DNA from: Acidimicrobiales bacterium
GTDB taxonomy: Bacteria; Actinomycetota; Acidimicrobiia; Acidimicrobiales; Palsa-688
Reading direction: 5' to 3'
Length of the DNA stretch: 20,657 bases
Assembly (NCBI GenBank): GCA_019241495.1
Contig: JAFAWZ010000040.1
Location: 1 to 20,657, forward strand
The notes under the pieces: model-generated
Seen by the model: the letters and a program-made list of their open reading frames with translations, nothing else
The model's database searches: none
What the model was told of the DNA's origin: nothing
Made by a program: the position numbers and the translations under genes
Part shown: in pieces, positions 7,838-13,959 of the stretch
Numbering within the stretch: the stretch's first letter is position 1
How the letters are laid out: every line of letters starts with the position of its first letter

Positions 7838-8938
7838 ATGGAGAACCAAAGTTCAGGTGAGTTCAGCGCGTCGCAGCGGGCTGGCCTTGAGGTCCGCCGA
7901 GCCGACCAGGATCGAACCCCTGGCCGGCATGCACACCTCGAGGCCACGCTCGCCGCGGCCGCGCCAGGCCGCGAATCGCGGTGGGGCTCAGAGGTTGTAG
8001 CGGCGTTGGTCGCCTTAGAGGAGGCGACTGCCGAGGAAGCCGACAACGCCCAAGCCCCCGATAGTCTCCTCTCTGACCTGGTCCGCACCCACCCATGGCT
8101 GCGCAACTGGCCATTTAAGTCGCGGCAGCCGCTTCAAACCTCCACCCCGGCTACCGTCAGCGCTGTGCCAGCCGACAACCTCCGCGGCCGCCTCGATGAC
8201 CTCTTGGCGCTTACCGAAGTCGGTTTGGGCAACCTCGGGCTCGAGGACCTGCTCGTCGAGCTGTTGGACCGGGTGCGCGACATCCTCATCGCCGACACCG
8301 CTGCAGTGCTTCTCATCGACGAGGGCGGCCGTGACTTGGTGGCCCGAGCAGCCTGCGGTATCGAGGAAGAAGTCCATCAAGGCGTCCGTGTACCGGTCGG
8401 GACCGGTTTCGCCGGGTCCATCGCGGCGAGCAAGCGTCCCGTCTTACTGGACCGGGTCGACGAGACAACGGTGGCGAATCCGATCCTGTATGAGAAAGGG
8501 ATCCGGGTCATGCTGGGCGTGCCGCTTCTAAGCGCCGACCGGGTGATCGGGGTGCTCCACGTCGGCCGGCTCCACGACTGCCCGTTCAACGAAGATGAAG
8601 CGGGGCTCCTCGGGGTCGTGGCCGAACGTGTGAGCGGCGCCGTGCAGGCTCACCAGCTTGCCGTCCAGCGCGCCGCAGCGATGATACTGGAACGTAGCCT
8701 GCTCCGCTCGACCCTGCCTCTCTGTGTCGGTCGAGGATCAAGCCCGCTTCGCACGACGGTCGTCCTGCCGCCCGGCGGGTCGCTGGCCTTCTACACCGAT
8801 GGGCTCGTCGAGCGCCGCCACGAAGATCTGGAAATCTATCTGGAACGATTGTGCGCGGCCGCCACAACAGATCATCCCGAGCGTGTCTGCTCCAACGTCA
8901 TGCGGGCCATGGATTGGAAGGGCTTGGACCGGGTATAA
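7838..8938 (+). CDS. GAF protein with eroded SpoIIE domain
   Basis: The 366-residue product has three parts. Residues 30-95 are a helical segment (EVVAALVALEEATAEEADNA, then PDSLLSDLVRTHPWLRN) absent from the intact paralogue at 13960. Residues 118-285 are a complete GAF domain closely similar to that paralogue. The phosphatase is almost gone: after ERSLLRSTLP (to about 294) the frame jumps to LPPGGSLAFYTDGLVERR, so about 150 residues including both aspartate motifs are missing, and the protein stops before the final metal-binding DD. Around 8735-8752 another frame reads VEDQARFA, showing an extra one-base loss just before the LPPGG segment. It cannot be an active phosphatase; it may survive as a GAF sensor or be a pseudogene. 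I chose the ATG at 7838 because the upstream open frame overlaps the Hsp20 relic. Confidence 0.7.
   Translation: MENQSSGEFSASQRAGLEVRRADQDRTPGRHAHLEATLAAAAPGRESRWGSEVVAALVALEEATAEEADNAQAPDSLLSDLVRTHPWLRNWPFKSRQPLQTSTPATVSAVPADNLRGRLDDLLALTEVGLGNLGLEDLLVELLDRVRDILIADTAAVLLIDEGGRDLVARAACGIEEEVHQGVRVPVGTGFAGSIAASKRPVLLDRVDETTVANPILYEKGIRVMLGVPLLSADRVIGVLHVGRLHDCPFNEDEAGLLGVVAERVSGAVQAHQLAVQRAAAMILERSLLRSTLPLCVGRGSSPLRTTVVLPPGGSLAFYTDGLVERRHEDLEIYLERLCAAATTDHPERVCSNVMRAMDWKGLDRV
8911..8936 (+). promoter_or_regulatory. SigB/SigF-like promoter for the DUF6458 gene
   Basis: GGATT (8911-8915), 15 bases, then GGGTAT (8931-8936): one mismatch to the GGTTT element and a perfect -10. It overlaps the last codons and stop of the eroded GAF gene and lies 38 bases before the DUF6458 start, where a promoter would be expected. 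Confidence 0.5.
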
Positions 8939-8974
8939 GGAGACCATCTTCCTACTAGGGCCGGAGGTATTTCC

Positions 8975-9223
8975 ATGGGTGTCGGAACAAGCATCGTGGT
9001 ATTCGCAATTGGCGCTATACTCAGATTTGCCACCACTGTGCACACCACGAACTTCAATATTCACACGATAGGTGTGATTTTGATGGTGGTTGGCGTCGTT
9101 GGATTTGTGGTCTCTCTCATCTTCTGGTCGAGTTGGGGCGGTTTTGGCGGCGTCCGCCGGACCAGAAGCATCTACCGACGCCCCGAGGAGTCAGTCATCG
9201 AGGAGCGAGAGTCGCCGCTGTAA
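8975..9223 (+). CDS. DUF6458 family small membrane protein
   Basis: The 82-residue protein begins MGVGTSIVVFAIGAILRFA, continues with HTIGVILMVVGVVGFVVSLIFWSS, and ends in a charged cytoplasmic-looking tail (VRRTRSIYRR, then acidic ERESPL). Two membrane helices with a short polar loop and this N-terminal motif are the hallmark of the DUF6458 family of actinobacteria, whose function is unknown. Purine-rich GGAGG lies 7 bases before the ATG, supporting the start. A SigB/SigF-like promoter match lies 38 bases upstream, so stress induction is plausible. It is a single gene followed by more than 600 bases without a confident gene. Confidence 0.85.
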   Translation: MGVGTSIVVFAIGAILRFATTVHTTNFNIHTIGVILMVVGVVGFVVSLIFWSSWGGFGGVRRTRSIYRRPEESVIEERESPL

Positions 9224-9859
9224 CGGGTGAGCGCTCTGGCGAGAGACCCACAATCATCCAGCCCGACACCCTAAAGCCTCCGGGACTACATCGACTTCGC
9301 CGCGCGTCACAGAACAGCCGCTGAGCCTCGGCTCGCCAAAGCAGCATGCGAACCACCACTGGAACCAAACAGTTTGAAGCAACCCGGAGAAAGGTCAAAG
9401 ATCCTTTAAAGCACTGACTGCTCGTTCCGCAGGTCTCCGAAGTGCTCGGAGTCTGAACGATGCCGACAGCGCCATACTCAGGGATTATCTGCTGGGCAGG
9501 GGTGACTGCGGGAGACCCGCACATTGAAACGGTCAAGAAACCTGTAGGGCCGCCCTCGACTAGGGATGTGAGGTTGTCATCACCGAGCGGGCTGGGCCTG
9601 TTTCGGCTCGCCCGCAGGTGGTCCGAGTTCGGACGGAGTTAGTTCGTCGGCCGAACGGCTCGAATATACAATCCCGCGCCAGCCCGCAGAGCCGAAGAAT
9701 CAGCCGCTACGAATATCCGGAATGTCCTCCAGGTCACGTCGGAACTCCTCGATCCGAAGGGTAAATGCGGCCTCGCCCGTATTCCAGCGCGCTCTGCGTG
9801 GATCCAATCCGGCGGCTGCTTGATGCTGCTGTACAGCGTAGGCACGAGGAGGAGACGCG
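9224..9859. other. Long intergenic region with small palindromes
   Basis: No frame here has recognisable content. Two short perfect inverted repeats stand out: CTCCGA/TCGGAG with a 5-base gap near 9435-9451, and GTCCGA/TCGGAC with a 2-base gap at 9621-9634. The first could be a weak transcript-end hairpin; the second looks more like a protein-binding palindrome. Neither has a T tract. Confidence 0.3.
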
Positions 9860-10306
9860 TCACGGGCCCGATCGCCCGACGGGCTCTGAGCAGTTGCGGG
9901 CGAGCGCCGATCCGGGAGGTATCGAGAGCCGCGCCCAGACGGTCTTGCGTCCATATACCTGTTGCTGGCCCCACTGCTGGGCAAGGGCGTCTACTAGAAG
10001 GAGACCCCTCCCGCCTGGGACGAGCGGGTGTGGTTGTTTGAGCACGGCGGGCTCGGGATTGTCGTCGGTGACGGCGATCTCGATGCGATCGCGGTGGCAA
10101 ACCAGGGATACTTCGAGCTCATGGGTGCAGTGCCTGACCGCGTTGGCCACGAGCTCGCTGACTATGAGAACGGCGTCGGCCACTTGGCCGTGAGCGACAT
10201 CGGCGATGGTGGCGCCCCAGGCCTCGAGGTGAGCGGTGGTGATGGAGCGGGCGATTCGAACCGAATCCGGCACGCTTGCGAGCCGCGCCTTGGTCTGGTG
10301 GCACAT
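9860..10306 (-). CDS. RsbW-like ATP-binding anti-sigma / switch kinase
   Basis: The 148-residue protein is a stand-alone GHKL (HATPase) domain of the RsbW/SpoIIAB class, which binds a sigma factor or phosphorylates a STAS antagonist. Visible motifs are the N box SELVANAVRH (Asn55), the G1 region VTDDNPEP (Asp81-82) and the G2-like GGRGLLLVDALAQQWG (98-113), followed by the final strand KTVWARL. The start is the ATG at 10306 with GGAG 5 bases upstream. It is divergent from the STAS-KaiC array, an arrangement that suggests the STAS protein at 10444 or 13233 is its partner. A GGGTAT hexamer lies upstream on the same strand (10348-10343) but lacks a good -35 partner. The target sigma factor is not in the window. 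Confidence 0.88.
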   Translation of the reverse strand: MCHQTKARLASVPDSVRIARSITTAHLEAWGATIADVAHGQVADAVLIVSELVANAVRHCTHELEVSLVCHRDRIEIAVTDDNPEPAVLKQPHPLVPGGRGLLLVDALAQQWGQQQVYGRKTVWARLSIPPGSALARNCSEPVGRSGP

Positions 10307-10358
10307 GGGTCTCCGGCAGTCTAGGAATCCCTCATCTATGCAATACCCAATCCAGCCT

Positions 10359-10375
10359 GGGCGGCAGCACCGCCC
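10359..10375. promoter_or_regulatory. GC-rich inverted repeat between divergent genes
   Basis: GGGCGG (10359-10364) and CCGCCC (10370-10375) pair perfectly around a 5-base loop, between the RsbW-like gene and the STAS promoter. No T tract follows, so an operator is as likely as an RNA hairpin. Confidence 0.35.
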
Positions 10376-10424
10376 TGGCGACGACGGTTGTTGCAGCTCG
10401 GGATCGGTTCGGGGGGTCTCCGGG

Positions 10425-10452
10425 TTGACAAGTCTGTGAGAAGTTGTATGGT
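10425..10452 (+). promoter_or_regulatory. Housekeeping-type promoter of the STAS-KaiC array
   Basis: A perfect TTGACA (10425-10430) is followed after 16 bases by TATGGT (10447-10452), a four-of-six match to TATAAT. It stands directly before the first gene of the array. Transcription would begin near 10459, inside the longest version of the STAS frame, which argues that translation starts further downstream than 10444. Confidence 0.5.
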
Positions 10453-10821
10453 GATTATATCGAATTTCTGCCTAACTTTCGCCGAGATGATGCAGAGGCT
10501 GGCTTGGCGCCAGGGCCGAGCGTTTTCTCCGTCGTAACCGAGGGGCGCGTCCTGCGACTGGTCGGTGAGCTGGACCTGGCCGGCGTCCCCGAGGCGACCA
10601 CGGCCCTCGTCCCGGCGGGTGGTGACCTAGTGGTCGACTGCGCGGCTCTCACGTTTCTCGACGCGGCCGGACTGGGCGTCCTGGTAGGGGCCTACGCGAG
10701 CTGCGAAGCTGCCGGGGTGGATCTCATCCTTGTCGACCTGGCGCCGTGTATGACCAGGCTGTTGGGGCTGACTGGGCTTGACCACCATTTTTTCGTGCGG
10801 TGTGCTGGGGCGAGGCGCTGA
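10444..10821 (+). CDS. STAS-domain anti-sigma factor antagonist
   Basis: The frame encodes up to 125 residues with a STAS domain of the RsbV/SpoIIAA type: the N-terminal strand RVLRLVGELDLAG, then DLVVDCAALTFLDAAGLGVL and a final hydrophobic helix region. The usual phosphorylated serine in the D-S-x-G turn is replaced: the turn reads FLDAAGLG, with alanine at the usual Ser position. Standard regulation by an RsbW kinase may therefore not apply, and the protein could behave as permanently unphosphorylated. The longest frame starts with TTG at 10444, but the promoter at 10425-10452 overlaps it; a TTG at 10504 (giving MAPGPSVFSVV) is an alternative. It is the first gene of the packed array; the MerR-receiver gene follows at once. 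Confidence 0.85.
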   Translation: MYGDYIEFLPNFRRDDAEAGLAPGPSVFSVVTEGRVLRLVGELDLAGVPEATTALVPAGGDLVVDCAALTFLDAAGLGVLVGAYASCEAAGVDLILVDLAPCMTRLLGLTGLDHHFFVRCAGARR

Positions 10822-10825
10822 GGTC

Positions 10826-11518
10826 GTGTCCAATGCTGGAACCGAGGGTGCTGCCCACAGGGGATCGGGTGGACGGCCCGTCTACTCGATCGGTGCGGTG
10901 GTCAAGATGCTTGGCATCGACGCGTCCACGCTGCGGTCCTGGGAGGGTCGCTATCAGGGGGTGGTCCCGGTGCGCAGCCGCGGCGGTCAGCGGCTCTACT
11001 CGAGAGACGACGTGGAGCACCTCCGGTTCGTGCTCGTCGAGATGGAAGGAGGATCGAGCCCGGCCGATGCCCATCGGCTGCTGTCAGAGAGGCTCCAGTC
11101 GCCTGCAGTGTTTACGCCACCCGAGCCGGAAAGCCCTACGGTGGTGATTCTCGTCGCCGAGCGGGACCGCTACGCCGCGGCCCTGTCCGAGTATTTCTTG
11201 CGGACTGAGGGCTACGAGGTTTGCGTGGCATTCGATCCGCTTGCCGCCGAGCGTCGGCTGGCCGAACGGCACCCGGACCTCTCGGTGGTCGAGTTGATGC
11301 TGGCTGGTGGCGGCCTGGACCTGTGCCGCCGCCTGGCCCGGTCCAGCGACGCCCCAGTGCTCGCGCTCTCTTCGCTGGACCTGGCCGACGAAGCCCTCTC
11401 GGCCGGGGCCAGCGCCTTTTTAACTAAGCCGATCGACCCGTTGCAGTTCGTCTCCACAGTCCGAGATCTCTTGGGTCGGAGCGCGATCACCCGACCATCG
11501 CGCACGAGCATCTCGTGA
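10826..11518 (+). CDS. MerR-type HTH fused to degenerate receiver domain
   Basis: The 230-residue product starts with a MerR-like winged-helix DNA-binding domain (VYSIGAVVKMLGIDASTLRSWEGRY, residues 19-43; wing RGGQRLYSRDDVEHLRFV to about 69), then a linker, then a response-regulator receiver (106-217). In the receiver the phospho-acceptor aspartate is replaced by glutamate (PDLSVVELML, Glu156), and the acidic pair near the N-terminus reads ERD, with Arg113 in place of the second acid. The switch serine (LSS, near 182) and Lys201 (FLTKPID) are kept. It should thus be fixed in one state or use a non-phosphate signal. The start is uncertain: GTG 10826 lies 4 bases after the STAS stop; earlier in-frame TTG 10778 and GTG 10802 overlap the STAS gene. 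Its TGA overlaps the ATG of the KaiC-like gene (TGATG). Confidence 0.88.
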   Translation: MSNAGTEGAAHRGSGGRPVYSIGAVVKMLGIDASTLRSWEGRYQGVVPVRSRGGQRLYSRDDVEHLRFVLVEMEGGSSPADAHRLLSERLQSPAVFTPPEPESPTVVILVAERDRYAAALSEYFLRTEGYEVCVAFDPLAAERRLAERHPDLSVVELMLAGGGLDLCRRLARSSDAPVLALSSLDLADEALSAGASAFLTKPIDPLQFVSTVRDLLGRSAITRPSRTSIS

Positions 11519-12912
11519 TGGAACGGGTCTCGACCGGGAATGACCGCCTCGACCACGTGCTGGGGGGCGGCCTGGTAGCCGATGCCATCACGTTCGTGGT
11601 CGGCGCTCCAGGCAGCGGCAAGACGATCCTCGCCGAGCAGTGCCTCTTCGCTGTCGCCACCCTCGGACGTCCCGGTCTGTACCTCTCGACGGCGTCGGAG
11701 CCCTTCGACAAGCTGCTTCGCTACGGCCAGTCGCTCGAGTTCTTCGACTCGGCCGAGATCGGCCGCTCAGTGTTCTACGACGACCTCGGCGACTCGCTCA
11801 CTGACCATGGCCTGACCGCCGTGGTGGACCGGGTGGACACTTTGGTGAAGCAGCATCGACCGGGCCTCGTGGTCATCGACAGCTTCCGGGCCCTCAAGGC
11901 GTTCGCGGCTGACGAGGCAGAGTTCCGCCGTTTCCTCCGCGATGTCGCCGGGCGGTTCACCGCGCTGGCCGTCTCGTCGATCTGGGTCGGCGAGTACAAC
12001 GTTGACGACTCGGCCGATTCGCCCGAGTTCGCAGTGGCCGACGCGGTGATCGCCCTGGAGACTCGCCGGACGGCAGAGCGCTCCCTCCGTCTGTTGAGTG
12101 TCCGCAAGCTCCGCGGCGGCGAGTTCCTCTCCGGCGATCACCTCTACCGCATCAGTCCCAAGGGGCTGTCGGTGTTCCCCCGCCTGGCCGATCCCCGCGG
12201 CGGCGGACAGTACCCGCCAGGTGAAGACCGAGTCCCAACCGGCGTGGCCGCTCTCGATGAGGCTCTCGAAGAGGGCTACTGGCCCGGGTCGACGACGCTG
12301 GTGGCCGGCCCATCGGGGATCGGCAAGACATTAATGGGCCTGCATTTCCTCTTCCAGGGCGGCCAGAAACACGAACCGGGCGTTCTGCTCACTCTCCAGG
12401 AGAACCGCCACCAGCTCACTCGGATCATCGCCCGGTTCGGCTGGTCCATCGACGACCCGAACGTGACGGTCCTCGACCGCTCCCCGGTCGATGTCTACCT
12501 CGACGAGCTCATCTACGAGCTGCTCGACCGGGTCGCACAGCTCGGCGCCCGCCGCGTCGTCATCGACAGCCTCGGCGACCTGGCCGCCACCGTGGTGGAC
12601 CGGGCCCGCTTCGACGAACTGATCTACTCCCTGGCGCAGCGCTGCTCGCACCAAGGAGTCAGCCTGATGTTCACCTACGAGATCCTTGAGTTGTTTCAGA
12701 TCAGCCGGATCAGTGATGTCCGGCTGTCCCACATCGCCGACAACGTTGTGCTGCTCCAACATGTCCAACACGGCCCGGACCTGAAGCGGTCGCTCACTGT
12801 CCTCAAGTCCCGCGGCTCCGACAGTGCCCGCACCACCCGCGAGTTCCACATCGCCGCGGGAGGTATCACGCTCGGTGAACCGATCGACCCGAGATCATTC
12901 CGAGCGTCGTGA
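11518..12912 (+). CDS. KaiC-like double RecA-domain ATPase
   Basis: The 464-residue protein contains two KaiC/RecA-type ATPase domains. Domain one has Walker A GAPGSGKT (29-36) and Walker B LVVIDS (117-122). Domain two has Walker A GPSGIGKT (264-271) and Walker B RVVIDSLGDL. The C-terminal part KSRGSDSARTTREFHI lines up with the KaiC segment KMRGS...IREF that borders the circadian phosphorylation sites. Residues that promote hydrolysis appear as SEP after strand two in domain one (Glu61) and LQENRHQL in domain two. It is somewhat shorter than cyanobacterial KaiC (about 519). No kaiA or kaiB is present, so a clock is not implied; actinobacterial KaiC-like proteins are largely uncharacterised. 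The ATG overlaps the preceding stop by one base (a GTG 3 bases earlier is possible), giving tight translational coupling. Confidence 0.93.
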   Translation: MERVSTGNDRLDHVLGGGLVADAITFVVGAPGSGKTILAEQCLFAVATLGRPGLYLSTASEPFDKLLRYGQSLEFFDSAEIGRSVFYDDLGDSLTDHGLTAVVDRVDTLVKQHRPGLVVIDSFRALKAFAADEAEFRRFLRDVAGRFTALAVSSIWVGEYNVDDSADSPEFAVADAVIALETRRTAERSLRLLSVRKLRGGEFLSGDHLYRISPKGLSVFPRLADPRGGGQYPPGEDRVPTGVAALDEALEEGYWPGSTTLVAGPSGIGKTLMGLHFLFQGGQKHEPGVLLTLQENRHQLTRIIARFGWSIDDPNVTVLDRSPVDVYLDELIYELLDRVAQLGARRVVIDSLGDLAATVVDRARFDELIYSLAQRCSHQGVSLMFTYEILELFQISRISDVRLSHIADNVVLLQHVQHGPDLKRSLTVLKSRGSDSARTTREFHIAAGGITLGEPIDPRSFRAS

Positions 12913-13229
12913 ACCCGAGTTGCCGCAGCAGGGGTAGTCGTGAAGCAAACCGCGGAGCGAGCCTTGAGATCATCATGGGGTCTGCCCGCCGTCTGGCGGG
13001 GCAGGTGGCGGCGGTTAGCCCGGCGGCGCTTGATGCAGAGAAAACCTTCGAGGTCACCGTCGACGCCCGACCGGCCGTTTGGAGCCAGGTCGACGCGCCG
13101 CACGGCGGCCGGGTACGGCTGATCGACGTTCCGGCGGGATGTCTGCGGATCAGACGGGCCGGGGGCCGTTTCTTACGTACGGGCAAGGAGTGTCCGTACG
13201 CGGCCACCCGGTGGCGTGGGAGGAGCTGA
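12909..13229 (+). CDS. Unrecognised 106-residue protein in the KaiC array
   Basis: I do not recognise this product. Its GTG start overlaps the KaiC-like stop (GTGA), and its TGA lies 3 bases before the next STAS start, so it fills the gap in the array exactly. From residue 23 (MGSARRLAGQVAAVSP) the third codon positions are strongly G/C, as expected for a real gene. The N-terminal 22 residues are basic and serine-rich and may be untranslated if an internal ATG is used. The C-terminal half is basic (LRIRRAGGRFLRTGKE). A near-perfect hairpin (12982-12990 with 12995-13004) lies inside the frame. No membrane helix or signal peptide is seen. An overlapping minus-strand frame exists but is less convincing. 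Confidence 0.45.
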   Translation: MNPSCRSRGSREANRGASLEIIMGSARRLAGQVAAVSPAALDAEKTFEVTVDARPAVWSQVDAPHGGRVRLIDVPAGCLRIRRAGGRFLRTGKECPYAATRWRGRS

Positions 13230-13232
13230 ATC

Positions 13233-13778
13233 GTGGTGACTGATGGCCTCGAGGTACGGGTCGTGGAATGCTACCGGCGCGCCGTGGTGGTTGCGTGTGG
13301 CGAGGTGGACATGAGTACTGTCCCGATACTTCACGATGCCCTCGTCGCCGCCCAAAAAATAGCAGCCGACGTGGTTATTGACTTGGGCGGCGTAACTTTC
13401 ATCGATTCCACGGGGATCAATGCTTTGATCGGGGCGTACCGGCGAAGGCCGGAGGACGGGAGCTTGAAAGTGTTCGGTGCTACGTCAATCGTCCGCCGGG
13501 TTCTCGAGATTACAGGCGTGGCCGAACTCCTCGTTCTGAAGACTCAACCTCTCGCCTGGCAGCAGGTCACATATCACAGTAGTGGCTGGCGCCAGTGGAT
13601 GACCGAGAAGAGAACGAATGACGGTGTTCCACTGGCGGAGATTATCGAGATTGGCGCCCCCGGCGGTGGGAGTGACGACGGTGTGCGGTATGCCCTTGAG
13701 CATCAGGGAGAGACCAGCCTGTTTGGATCGCTCGAGGAGGCTATGCGAGCTGCAGCACTCCTGTGCTCCGATCACTGA
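13233..13778 (+). CDS. STAS anti-sigma antagonist with novel C-terminal tail
   Basis: Residues 1-110 form a STAS domain with the complete phosphorylation turn VTFIDSTGINALIGAY (serine in DSTG), the site that RsbW-like kinases modify and SpoIIE phosphatases clear. The domain ends near VAELLVLKTQPL. A further 70 residues follow (NDGVPLAEIIEIGAP, then GVRYALEHQGETSLFGSLEEAMRAAALLCSDH), which I cannot place in a family; most STAS antagonists of this type are only 100-120 residues. Start is GTG 13233, with GGAGG 9 bases upstream. The gene follows the unrecognised 106-residue protein by 3 bases and precedes a GAF-SpoIIE phosphatase, its likely activator. The preserved serine contrasts with the STAS protein at 10444. 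Confidence 0.88.
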   Translation: MVTDGLEVRVVECYRRAVVVACGEVDMSTVPILHDALVAAQKIAADVVIDLGGVTFIDSTGINALIGAYRRRPEDGSLKVFGATSIVRRVLEITGVAELLVLKTQPLAWQQVTYHSSGWRQWMTEKRTNDGVPLAEIIEIGAPGGGSDDGVRYALEHQGETSLFGSLEEAMRAAALLCSDH

Positions 13779-13959
13779 GCAGGGACCACATTGAAATGTC
13801 CAATCCACTCTGGAGGGGTCAGGTGCTAGTCTTTCTGGTGAGACGCTCCCATCTGTTCGGCCCAGTGTCGCAACGGCAGCTGAGTGTTATCGGCCCCAGT
13901 GCGCCGACGTGCGTAGTGTCGCTGGAGGCGCCGAGTAGCTACGGCAGAGGCCGCCGCGG

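Noticed and set aside
10343..10348. GGGTAT (minus strand) before the RsbW-like gene as a fourth stress promoter.
   Set aside because: No GTTT-like element at 14-17 bases upstream on that strand.
11518..12912. A complete Kai circadian clock.
   Set aside because: Only a KaiC-like protein is present; no KaiA- or KaiB-like sequence was found, and KaiC-like proteins occur widely in organisms without clocks.
12866..13207. Minus-strand frame opposite the unknown 106-residue protein.
   Set aside because: It extends into the antisense of the KaiC-like gene and has a poorer composition than the plus-strand frame, which fits the array spacing exactly.
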